This document shows positions 57,305-64,000 of a stretch of 64,000 nt of DNA, piece after piece; positions within the stretch are counted from its first letter, which is position 1, and every line of letters begins with the position of its first letter. Below the pieces are notes generated by a model that made no database searches, was not told the origin of the DNA, and saw only the letters and a program-made list of their open reading frames with translations. A program made the position numbers and the translations under genes. This DNA comes from Lentzea guizhouensis (GTDB taxonomy: Bacteria; Actinomycetota; Actinomycetes; Mycobacteriales; Pseudonocardiaceae). The stretch lies in the NCBI RefSeq assembly GCF_001701025.1, contig NZ_CP016793.1, positions 8,618,001 to 8,682,000 on the forward strand, read 5' to 3'.

Positions 57305-58140
57305 ATGACCGTCCACAGTGACCTCGAACAGGTCGAAGCAGCCAACGCCAGCGGCAGACCGCCGGTGGTGTTCATCCACGGCCTGTGGCTGCTGCCCAGC
57401 AGCTGGCAGCGGTGGGCCGAGGTGTTCTCCGCCGCCGGCTACGCACCGGTCGTGCCCGGCTGGCCCGACGACCCCGACACCGTCGCCGAGGCCAATGCGC
57501 ACCCGGAGGTGTTCGCGGGCAAGAGCGTCGGCCAGGTCGCCGACCACTTCTGCCAGCTGATCGGCAAGCTCGAACGCAAACCCGCCGTCGTCGGCCACTC
57601 GTTCGGCGGGCTCATCACCCAGATCACCGCCGGGCGCGGGCTGTCCACCGTGTCCGTGGCGATCGACCCCGCACCGTTCCGCGGCGTGCTGCCACTGCCG
57701 ATCTCCTCGCTGCGCGCCGCCAGCGCCGTGCTGGGCAACCCGGCCAACTACCACCGCGCCGTCCCGCTGACCTACGACCAGTTCCGGTACTCGTTCGCCA
57801 ACGCCGTCAGCGAGGACGAGGCCCGCGAACTCTACGACACGTTCGCCGTTCCGGCGCCGGGCGAGCCGCTGTTCCAGGCCGCCGCGGCGAACCTGAAGCC
57901 GTGGACGGAGGTCAAGGTCGACACCGACCACCCGGACCGCGGCCCGCTGCTGATCATCTCCGGCGAGAAGGACCACACCGTGCCGTGGGCCATCGCCAAC
58001 GCCTCCTACAAGCAGCACAAGAACAACCCGCACACCACCGAGATCGTCGAGATCCCGGCCGCGGCCACTCGCTGACCATCGACAGCGGCTGGCGCGAGGT
58101 CTGCGACACCGCCCTCACCTTCATCCAGCGCTTCCGCTGA
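57305..58140 (+). CDS. Alpha/beta hydrolase, C-terminus frameshifted near 58056
   Basis: The intact part has VVFIHGLWLLPSSWQRWAEV (oxyanion region), the nucleophile in AVVGHSFGGLITQITAG and the acid in LLIISGEKDHTVPWAIANA. The uncorrected frame ends at 58075 with PAAATR. One frame over, the normal tail GHSLTIDSGWREVCDTALTF and IQRFR runs to 58140 and supplies the catalytic histidine (GHSLTID). Adding one G to the run at 58054-58058 would give PGRGHSLTID and a 278-residue protein. So this is either a sequencing error or a recent inactivation. The family is close to haloalkane/epoxide-hydrolase-like alpha/beta enzymes. It follows the esterase remnant by 1 nt. Confidence 0.75.
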
Positions 58141-58202
58141 CACCCACAGACCGGCCGGCGTCCAGACCGGATGCCGGCCGGCCGCGACCGAAAGGCCCTG
58201 CC

Positions 58203-58574
58203 ATGGACCAGCACACGCACCCGGCGGCCCACACCGGGTGGAGCACTGCGATCAGCGCCACCGCCCACTGCCTCACCGGCTGCGCCATCGGCGAAGTCCT
58301 GGGCATGACCATCGGCACCGCAGCCGGGTTCACCAACGCCGCCACCATCGCCCTCGTCGCCGACACCCTGTCCATCGCCGTCATGGAACTGGTCGACAAC
58401 CTCGCCCTTCTCTCCATCCCCGGCGCCATGGACGCCGGCGTCACCAGCGCCATGTTCTGGCTCTCCCTCGCCGGCTCCCTCGCCATCGCCTTCATCGTCA
58501 CCGTGCCCGTCAACCGCTGGCTCATCGCCAAAGGGCGCGGCCATGCCGTCGTCCCGCACACTGCCCACCACTGA
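58203..58574 (+). CDS. DUF4396 protein with internal deletion
   Basis: 123 residues. The N-terminus WSTAISATAHCLTGCAIGEV and the C-terminus VADTLSIAVMELVDNLALLS, with FIVTVPVNRWLIAKGRGHAV, are textbook DUF4396, a membrane family of about 160 residues. Between NAATIAL and VADTLS, a stretch of about 35 residues (normally 'AVVLAFVFGYALTMRGVLRAG...' from memory) is absent in-frame, which removes one or two membrane helices. The deletion ends lie in similar 'IAL/VAL' phrases, consistent with recombination at short repeats. The product may be non-functional. Confidence 0.65.
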   Translation: MDQHTHPAAHTGWSTAISATAHCLTGCAIGEVLGMTIGTAAGFTNAATIALVADTLSIAVMELVDNLALLSIPGAMDAGVTSAMFWLSLAGSLAIAFIVTVPVNRWLIAKGRGHAVVPHTAHH

Positions 58575-58587
58575 AAGTGAGTGTCTG

Positions 58588-59536
58588 TTACCGGTGTCGG
58601 TCTCGCCATTCGCGCGGGGTGGTGCCGAACGCCGCGCGGAAACGGCGGCTGAAGTGGGTGGGCTGGGTGAATCCCCACCGGCGCGTGACGGCTTCGATGG
58701 TCAGGTACGCGCTGTCGGGAGAGGCGAGTGTGGTGCGCGCACCTTCGAGCCGTTGGGTGATGATCCACTGTTCCAGGCTGATGCCGGCACGTTCGCACAC
58801 CTGGTAGAGGTGCCGCACGGACACGTGGTCAACGTGGGCCAAGCGACGGGCGCCCAGGTCCGGGTCGGCCAAGTGCTCGCGGGCGTAGGCCAGCACGCGG
58901 GTGAGCAGGGTGTCGGCCAGCACCGGCCGGGCGGCCTCGCGCCCGCCCGCTGCGGAGACGAACAGCGCGCGGACCAGCTCCAGCGTGGCGTTGGCCAGAG
59001 CGGGCGCGCCGGGGTCCAGCGCAAGCCGATCGGCGTCGGCGTGCAACGCGGTCAGGTGGCGGTGCACCAGATCGTGCAGAGGACTGGCGCGCAGCCGGAA
59101 CGTGGCAGCGTGGATCGTCTCCGCGGACAACCCGAGCTGGTCATGGGTGAAGATGACGGACTTCGAGGCGCCTATACCCGACCAGCTGTAGTCGTGCGGC
59201 CGCGTCTGATCGTTGAGCAACAAGTCCGCGGTTCCGACCACCTGCTGTTCGTCACCCAGTGCGAACCGGCCCTCGCCCAGGGGTTTGGATGGCGATGGCG
59301 ATGAGCGGACGGCTCTCCTGCCGCACGTGACGCGCGGTGCGCACCAGGCGGAAACCCGTGTTGTGTGAGGTGAACACCGTAAGACCGCCGACCTGAGCTC
59401 CCTCCATGCGACCGTACAGGCCCTCCGGCGGCTCCTCGTGGATGACGCGGTTACCAGTGGCGCCGTTGACCAGCGCCTCCCGGAACGCCTCCACCCGGTC
59501 ACGAGGGGGCAAAGCCGGGGTGTCTAACAGCAACAT
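58588..59536 (-). pseudogene. AraC-family regulator, frameshifted near 59271
   Basis: The C-terminal two-thirds is intact and ends in a complete AraC HTH pair: HVSVRHLYQVCERAGISLEQ, WIITQRLEGARTTLA, then VTRRWGFTQPTHFSRRFRAA and FGTTPREWRDR. The N-terminal part starts at the ATG 59536 (MLLLDTPALPPRDRVEAFRE) and continues to RPLIAIAIQ, then the frame fails. Removing one G from GGG at 59270-59272 joins it to LGEGRFALGDEQQVVGTADL and restores a 315-residue AraC regulator with a cupin-like sensor. It could control the surrounding hydrolase and DUF4396 genes. Confidence 0.75.
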
Positions 59537-59805
59537 GACGACCCACCACCCACTGCGCAACTCGCTGACCTGCGGCAGAGGCTACAAGAATCGGCGGGCG
59601 CAATCTTCACGCAGGCTCCGCTGTGTTGACGGGCAACGGCCAGCGCATGGGCGAGCTGCCTCGCAGGTGGGATATCCGTATGACGGGGCCCGGCCGTGTG
59701 GCGCTATCAGAACCTCGCCCCCGGTTCCAGCGGCGATGAGCGGATGTTCGTGCCAACACAAACAAGTCCTACCGCGGTGCTTATGCGCTCGCTTAGCTCG
59801 TATGG

Positions 59806-62400
59806 TCAAAGGTTGGCATTGTCGATCCATGTCTCGAGAGCGTCGGCTTGGTCGGCTTGGTTGAGTTCGCGCAGGATTGCAACGAGGTTGCGTGCTGTGC
59901 GCAGGGTGTTGGGGTGGTCGTCGCCGAGGACGCGGCGGCGTCGGGTGAGGGTGTCCTCGGCGAGTTCGCGTGCGGCTTGGTACTCACCCAACTCCCTCAG
60001 GCGGATGGCGAGGTTGCTGGCGGAGTTGAGGGTGTCGGGGTGGTCGTCGCCGAGGACGCGGCGGTAGCGGGTGAGGGTGTCTTCGGCGAGTTCACGCGCG
60101 GCTTGGTGCTCACCCAACTCCGACAGGTCGACGGCGAGGTTGCTGGCGGAGTTGAGGGTGTCGGGGTGGTCGTCGCCGAGGACGCGGCGGCGTCGGGTGA
60201 GGGTGTCCTCGGCGAGTTCACGCGCGGCTTGGTACTCACCCAACTCCGACAGGTCGACGGCGAGATTGTTGGCGGAGTTGAGGGTGTCGGGGTGGTCGTC
60301 GCCGAGGACGCGGCGGCGTCGGGTGAGGGTGTCTTCGTCGAGTTGGCGTGCGGCTTGGTGCTCGCCCACCTCCGACAGATCGATGGCGAGGTTGCTGGCG
60401 GAGTTGAGGGTGTCGGGGTGGTCGTCGCCTTGGACGCGGCGGCGTCGGGTGAGGGTGTCTTCGGCGAGTTCGCGCGCGGCTTGGTACTCACCCAACGCCG
60501 ACAGGCGGATGGCCAGGCGCGTGCTGGCGTCGAGGGTGATGGTGTGGTCGGGTCCGTGGTGGTTGTGGGCAAGCCGATGGGCGTGCTGGGCGTGGGAAAG
60601 CGCGTGGCGGGGTTGCCCACTGGTGTGCAGGTAGGCAGAGACGCTGTCGAGCAAATCGACAAGGGTGTCGTGATGGGTGGTGAGGAGATCGTGTCGGTCG
60701 AGTGCGGTGGCGATGAGCAGGTGGGGCAGCAGTCGCTGCCACTGCGGCCACACTGCGGGGTTGTCCCACGGATCCTCGGGCCGGCCGCGATGCAGCAGCA
60801 ACGCCGCAGTGACTGGCCCGTCGATCGTGGTTGCGGTGGGCAGGGTGCCGGTGGGGATTGTGCGGAGCAGTGCGGCGGGGATGCGGTGCAGCAGCAGGCT
60901 GTCGGCCTCGACCCGTATGAGAGCGCGTTCACGCAACAGCCGCATGCTGTCGGCCACGGCCAGCGGGTCGGCGACGGTCCTGGCGAGCGGTTCGGGAAGC
61001 AGGTCGGGGTGCCCGGTGATCAACGTGAGCGGTACGGGCTCGGGGGCCAGCCAGGCCAGCAAGGTGAGCAGCTGCAGAGCTGCGAGATCATGCGACTGCA
61101 GCGCGTCGAAGGCCACCATCCACGATGCCGCCACCGGTATCGGTGCGTCGCCTGCGGCGGCGACGGTGACGCCGCGTTGCAGCAGCTCGCGACCCCGCGA
61201 ATCGAGCAGCTCCAGGTAGCCGGCAGGGGTGAAGGTGCCGTCGCAGAGCAAGGCCGCGGCCTGGTCCAACGCCGAGGGCAGATGCCCCAGCCTCTCGGCG
61301 ACCTCGGTGATCTCACCAGCGGTCAGACGGGGCGCCTTGGCGGCCAGGAACCGGGAGGACTCCTGCGGGGTGAACACGTCGATCGACACCGGCGCCGCCA
61401 CCCCCGTCCAGAACGGAAAGCGGGAGGTGATCAGCACCCGCACTCGTCCGCCCGGCAGGTACGGGGCGAGGGTGTGGGGATGCTCGGCGTTGTCGAACAC
61501 CACGAGCACACGCTCCCGCTCCTGTAACGCCCCCCATACCCGCGGCACGACCGCGGCCACCGGCTCGCCCGGCTCGGTCACGCGCAATGCTTGGCCGAGT
61601 TCGGCGAGCTGCTGAGCGATCAGGTCAGAATTCTCGGCGGCGATCCACCACACCACGTCGTAGTCGGTGGTGTGCCGGTGGGCGTACTCGATCACCGTGC
61701 TGCTCTTGCCCACACCGCCCATGCCCTCGATCGCCCGCACCACCACCGGGCCTTCGGCGAAGGCGTCCGCCAACTCCGTCAGCATCCCCTCGCGGCCGGT
61801 GAAACCCTGGACCCGAGCGGGCACCTTCCACACCCGGACACCACCCGCAGCCGCGCCCGCGTCAATGCCCGCGACATTCGGGAGGACTGCCGTGTCCGGC
61901 GGCGTGGGAGCGTGCAGTTCGGTCAGTGCGTGCACGACAGCGGTATCCAGCTCCGCCGGGGTTTTCACGATCTTCACCGTGAGGCCGCTGTCGAGTAGCA
62001 GTCGCCGCCGAAACGCCTCCTGACGGTCCCCGTACTCCGGGTCCCGGAACAACGGCCCCGGTCCTTCCGCCTCCTCGTCCAGCACGAACACCAGCCGCGG
62101 CTTTCCCAACTCCGTCGCCGCCTCGAACTCCAACTCCGTGTACGACAACGATGGCCGATCCACCACCGGCGACCCATACCGGAACCCCGCCACCAGCACG
62201 TACACATCGCAGTCGGCAACCCGCTGCCGACACAACGCCGCGGGGGTCTGTACGCCTGCGGCGAAATGCGCCATGTCCACCGGCGCATCCCGCAACCGCA
62301 CCACAGCCCGCTCCGCCGCATCCACGAACGACCCGCCCACGGGATACTTCCGCAGCTCAGAGGTATGGCTCAGAAACACCCGCCGAGCCGACCCGCCCAA
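59806..62400 (-). CDS. DUF4062-NB-ARC-TPR STAND protein
   Basis: 864 residues. The N-terminal DUF4062 domain (about 1-160) has the diagnostic start RVFLSHTSELRKYPVGGSFV and a TIR-like core (YVLVAGFRYGSPVV). The NB-ARC domain has Walker A GMGGVGKS (226-233), Walker B VLVVFDNAEH (298-307) and the sensor RVLITSRFPF (321-330). The C-terminus is a set of 42-residue TPRs of the type LNSASNLAVDLSELGEYQAA, with RELAEDTLTRRRRVLGDDHP. The last six copies are nearly identical at the DNA level. Such STAND proteins sense ligands through repeats, oligomerise and trigger an effector. DUF4062 is presumed to be that effector. Defence against phage is plausible but not shown. It is divergent from a DUF5984 gene. 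Confidence 0.88.
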   Translation of the reverse strand: MGGSARRVFLSHTSELRKYPVGGSFVDAAERAVVRLRDAPVDMAHFAAGVQTPAALCRQRVADCDVYVLVAGFRYGSPVVDRPSLSYTELEFEAATELGKPRLVFVLDEEAEGPGPLFRDPEYGDRQEAFRRRLLLDSGLTVKIVKTPAELDTAVVHALTELHAPTPPDTAVLPNVAGIDAGAAAGGVRVWKVPARVQGFTGREGMLTELADAFAEGPVVVRAIEGMGGVGKSSTVIEYAHRHTTDYDVVWWIAAENSDLIAQQLAELGQALRVTEPGEPVAAVVPRVWGALQERERVLVVFDNAEHPHTLAPYLPGGRVRVLITSRFPFWTGVAAPVSIDVFTPQESSRFLAAKAPRLTAGEITEVAERLGHLPSALDQAAALLCDGTFTPAGYLELLDSRGRELLQRGVTVAAAGDAPIPVAASWMVAFDALQSHDLAALQLLTLLAWLAPEPVPLTLITGHPDLLPEPLARTVADPLAVADSMRLLRERALIRVEADSLLLHRIPAALLRTIPTGTLPTATTIDGPVTAALLLHRGRPEDPWDNPAVWPQWQRLLPHLLIATALDRHDLLTTHHDTLVDLLDSVSAYLHTSGQPRHALSHAQHAHRLAHNHHGPDHTITLDASTRLAIRLSALGEYQAARELAEDTLTRRRRVQGDDHPDTLNSASNLAIDLSEVGEHQAARQLDEDTLTRRRRVLGDDHPDTLNSANNLAVDLSELGEYQAARELAEDTLTRRRRVLGDDHPDTLNSASNLAVDLSELGEHQAARELAEDTLTRYRRVLGDDHPDTLNSASNLAIRLRELGEYQAARELAEDTLTRRRRVLGDDHPNTLRTARNLVAILRELNQADQADALETWIDNANL
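59882..60540 (-). repeat. Near-identical 126-bp tandem repeats coding the TPRs
   Basis: Blocks such as GTGTCGGGGTGGTCGTCGCC recur at about 59908, 60034, 60160, 60286 and 60412, spaced 126 bp, with differences of only a few bases. They code for successive 42-residue TPRs. The high DNA identity implies recent expansion or gene conversion, and copy number is likely to vary between strains. Confidence 0.8.
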
Positions 62401-62720
62401 CCGAACACCCCCACGCTCAGAGCACCGTCACGCTCACATCGTCGAAACAGTCTGGTGCGTTGCACCACAACATCCGCTCATCGGCATGACCCTGCGTCGC
62501 AGCGACAGGACTCACGACCGCCGGGTTTCCATGCGAGGCGATCTGCTTCAACGCGCGTCCCGCATGGCTTGAGCTTCGCCCTGGCTGATGGTCCGCATGA
62601 TCCGAAGCTACTCCGCACATCAGCATGAGCGCGCCTCCTCTTGGCACACGATCAGCGGTATGAGCGGACATCAGAGGCAAAGTACTCGACAGCCCCCAAG
62701 CCCGTGAGCACACTGCGAGC
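62401..62720. other. Intergenic region, possibly with a small frameshifted ORF
   Basis: On the minus strand an ATG at 62598 reads MRTISQGEAQAMRDA and then stops. One frame over it resumes LKQIASHGNPAVVSPVAATQ and ends CNAPDCFDDVSVTVL at 62417, 16 nt before the STAND gene. The two together would make a plausible 60-residue protein co-transcribed with it. The evidence is thin. No other feature is seen. Confidence 0.3.
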
Positions 62721-63497
62721 GTGATCCGTTTTCGATTCCGTCTCAGACCGCTGGCCGACGTGGAGCCCTGGGGTGATCGCACCCTGCACTGGTTCGCTTT
62801 GACGGACGGCTGGTACTGGATCGAAGTGGACGGGCACAGGTTGTTCCACCACCCGGCGAACGCCGATGTCGGACAACCCTCACCTGTCGACTACTACGTC
62901 GTCCGCTTGTGGGAGGACGTCCAGGAAGTGCTGCCGGCTCTGCTGGAACCGGTGCCCGCGGATCTCGTCCACCTCATGACCAGTGATCAGGACGCGTGGT
63001 ACGGAATGGCTGCTGAGGACGCGGAAACGGCTCTCGACTGGTACAGCAGCCATTTCATGTACACGAGTTACCTCGCCGCCTCCCCGTACATCCTGTGGTG
63101 GCGATCGGTCGCCGACCAGGACACGATCACCGTCGACTGGCGGCACCGCGCCGGGAGCGGAAGCGGACTTGATTGCACCGTGCCGAGGCGGGGACGGGCG
63201 ACTGTCGCCACCGAAATGTTCCTGCGAGCCGTGGAGGAGTTCGACCGAGAACTGATTGCCGCTATGGACCAGCGCATCGCCGACATCGAGGCCGGCGGCC
63301 TGGCCGCGGACATCCGAGTCGACCTCGAGCAACTCCGCCACGAACACCGGCATCGTGCAGGATCCCTGGCGGCCGCCATGCGGCGCGTACCCGCCACAGA
63401 TTGGACAGCCGTTCGCGAGGACGCCGCGCGTATCTTCTCGACGCGGACCCCGGACGTTCAGAAGCCGCTGGGATGGAGTGAGAGCCAGTCGGTGTGA
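62721..63497 (+). CDS. DUF5984 family protein
   Basis: 258 residues from the GTG at 62721. The opening MIRFRFRLRPLADVEPWGDR, then TLHWFALTDGWYWIEVDGHR, is the hallmark of DUF5984, a family of actinobacterial and a few other bacterial proteins of unknown function. The middle part has SYLAASPYILWWRSVADQDT, and the C-terminus is helical with RVDLEQLRHEHRHRAGSLAA. It overlaps the convergent right-edge gene by 40 nt. Members are often near toxin-like or STAND genes (impression from memory), as here. Confidence 0.75.
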   Translation: MIRFRFRLRPLADVEPWGDRTLHWFALTDGWYWIEVDGHRLFHHPANADVGQPSPVDYYVVRLWEDVQEVLPALLEPVPADLVHLMTSDQDAWYGMAAEDAETALDWYSSHFMYTSYLAASPYILWWRSVADQDTITVDWRHRAGSGSGLDCTVPRRGRATVATEMFLRAVEEFDRELIAAMDQRIADIEAGGLAADIRVDLEQLRHEHRHRAGSLAAAMRRVPATDWTAVREDAARIFSTRTPDVQKPLGWSESQSV

Positions 63498-64000
63498 CGG
63501 TGTTTCACAGCGTCGCGGTCGACAGCCGTGGGCAGGAGGATGTCGGCGCCTCCGTCGTACGGGTGGTGGATCCGGTCGAAGGTCAGGCTTGTGATCATCA
63601 CTCCAGCGGTGAGGTCGTCGGCCACAGCCCGAAGCAAGTCGTCCACCAGATCACGTCGCCAGGGCACGCGGCTTGCGTATAGATGGATGTAGGTGATGAA
63701 GTCCGGATCTGTTTCGTCCTCGTCGGTGCGCAAGGACGTCCAGTGACATGCACCGGGATGCCAGCGCGAATGACACTCGGGCAGCGCCGGAGGCTCGGGG
63801 CCGTCCGACCAGGTGGCTGTGACGATCCGGACTTCCTCCCCGCGGAACAGTTCGTCCAGGACCGTGTTGTAGCGGTGGAGCACGATGTCGTACTCGGAAC
63901 TGTCATCGGGATAGCGCTTGGATTCCGGCAGGCTGTGGAAGCGCACCCACCGGTCCCGGTAGACGTGCTTCAAGTTGTCGGCCAGCGGAGGACAGTGGGG
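63458..64000 (-). CDS. DUF3885-like protein, partial at right edge
   Basis: At least 180 residues on the minus strand. The frame stays open to the window edge, so the true start is outside or may be the TTG at 63973. It reads RFHSLPESKRYPDDSSEYDI, VLHRYNTVLDELFRGEEVRI, then later HWTSLRTDEDETDPDFITYI, HLYASRVPWRRDLVDDLLRA and HHPYDGGADILLPTAVDRDA. The 'RFHSLPxSKRY..D..EY..VL.R.NTVLDELF' and 'HPYDGGAD' phrases match the actinobacterial group annotated as DUF3885-containing. Function unknown. It converges on the DUF5984 gene. Confidence 0.6.
   Translation of the reverse strand, partial: PHCPPLADNLKHVYRDRWVRFHSLPESKRYPDDSSEYDIVLHRYNTVLDELFRGEEVRIVTATWSDGPEPPALPECHSRWHPGACHWTSLRTDEDETDPDFITYIHLYASRVPWRRDLVDDLLRAVADDLTAGVMITSLTFDRIHHPYDGGADILLPTAVDRDAVKHRHTDWLSLHPSGF

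Noticed and set aside
59882..60540. 126-bp repeats as a CRISPR array
   Set aside because: The units are 126 bp, coding and contiguous, without spacers. They are TPR codons.
1..64000. Prophage, integrative element or antibiotic gene cluster
   Set aside because: Apart from the integrase fragment there are no phage, conjugation, NRPS, PKS or terpene genes.

Overview
The window is high-GC DNA with long minus-strand runs of overlapping genes. It carries an SsgA-like sporulation gene, an IniR/IniB-type pair, a remnant of a maleylpyruvate isomerase-like (mycothiol-family) gene, a luciferase-like oxidoreductase and a RskA/MPT83/DipZ-type island. Together these point to a filamentous actinomycete, most likely a member of the Pseudonocardiales (Lentzea/Saccharothrix/Amycolatopsis type). 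The taxonomic call is inference from gene content. I found no tRNA, rRNA, CRISPR array or intact insertion sequence.

Layout, 0-13.5 kb: a minus-strand trio (short Rho paralogue, Glu/Leu/Phe/Val dehydrogenase, SRPBCC protein running off the left edge), a secreted DUF4360 protein, a 1701-residue NACHT-HEAT STAND NTPase, and an overlapping three-gene operon (acyl-CoA dehydrogenase, ADP-forming acyl-CoA synthetase, ThDP decarboxylase) with a perfect inverted repeat just upstream. 13.4-25.6 kb: a GntR regulator, then most of a beta-lysine catabolic pathway. kdd, an amidohydrolase, kamD, kamE and kal form one operon, and kamA lies 5 kb away on the other strand. A 13-bp motif shared by both promoters suggests co-regulation. 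Between the two parts sit a GH13 enzyme with its LLM-class partner, a small secreted protein, an SsgA-like gene whose Shine-Dalgarno is buried in a hairpin, and an FxsA/GNAT pair.

25.6-39.6 kb: an IniR-like LuxR ATPase divergent from an IniB-like protein, a DUF4383 membrane protein, and then an envelope/redox island: NicO-type metal transporter, TPR protein (frameshifted), DUF4331, DUF4394, a RskA-like anti-sigma factor, an MPT70/83-like fasciclin lipoprotein, a DipZ-like CcdA-thioredoxin fusion and thioredoxin. Four promoters here share a motif close to the mycobacterial SigK consensus, but no sigma-factor gene is present. 39.6-50 kb: a stress-type promoter and leader peptide driving an alcohol dehydrogenase/SDR pair, a scar with fragments of an integrase, a pentapeptide-repeat protein and a TPR protein, then an MBL hydrolase, a secreted trypsin-like protease with a lipoprotein, two unknown proteins, a secreted alpha/beta hydrolase and an ABC exporter.

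50-64 kb: two NarL-type two-component systems, a SoxR-box-controlled NAD(P)H-binding gene, and a run (55.5-59.6 kb) in which nearly every gene is frameshifted or internally deleted. After that come a DUF4062/NB-ARC/TPR STAND protein with near-identical 126-bp repeats, a DUF5984 protein and a partial gene at the right edge. The two STAND NTPases are the best candidates for uncharacterised defence functions. The SigK-like regulon without sigK and the split lysine regulon are the best-supported regulatory observations.
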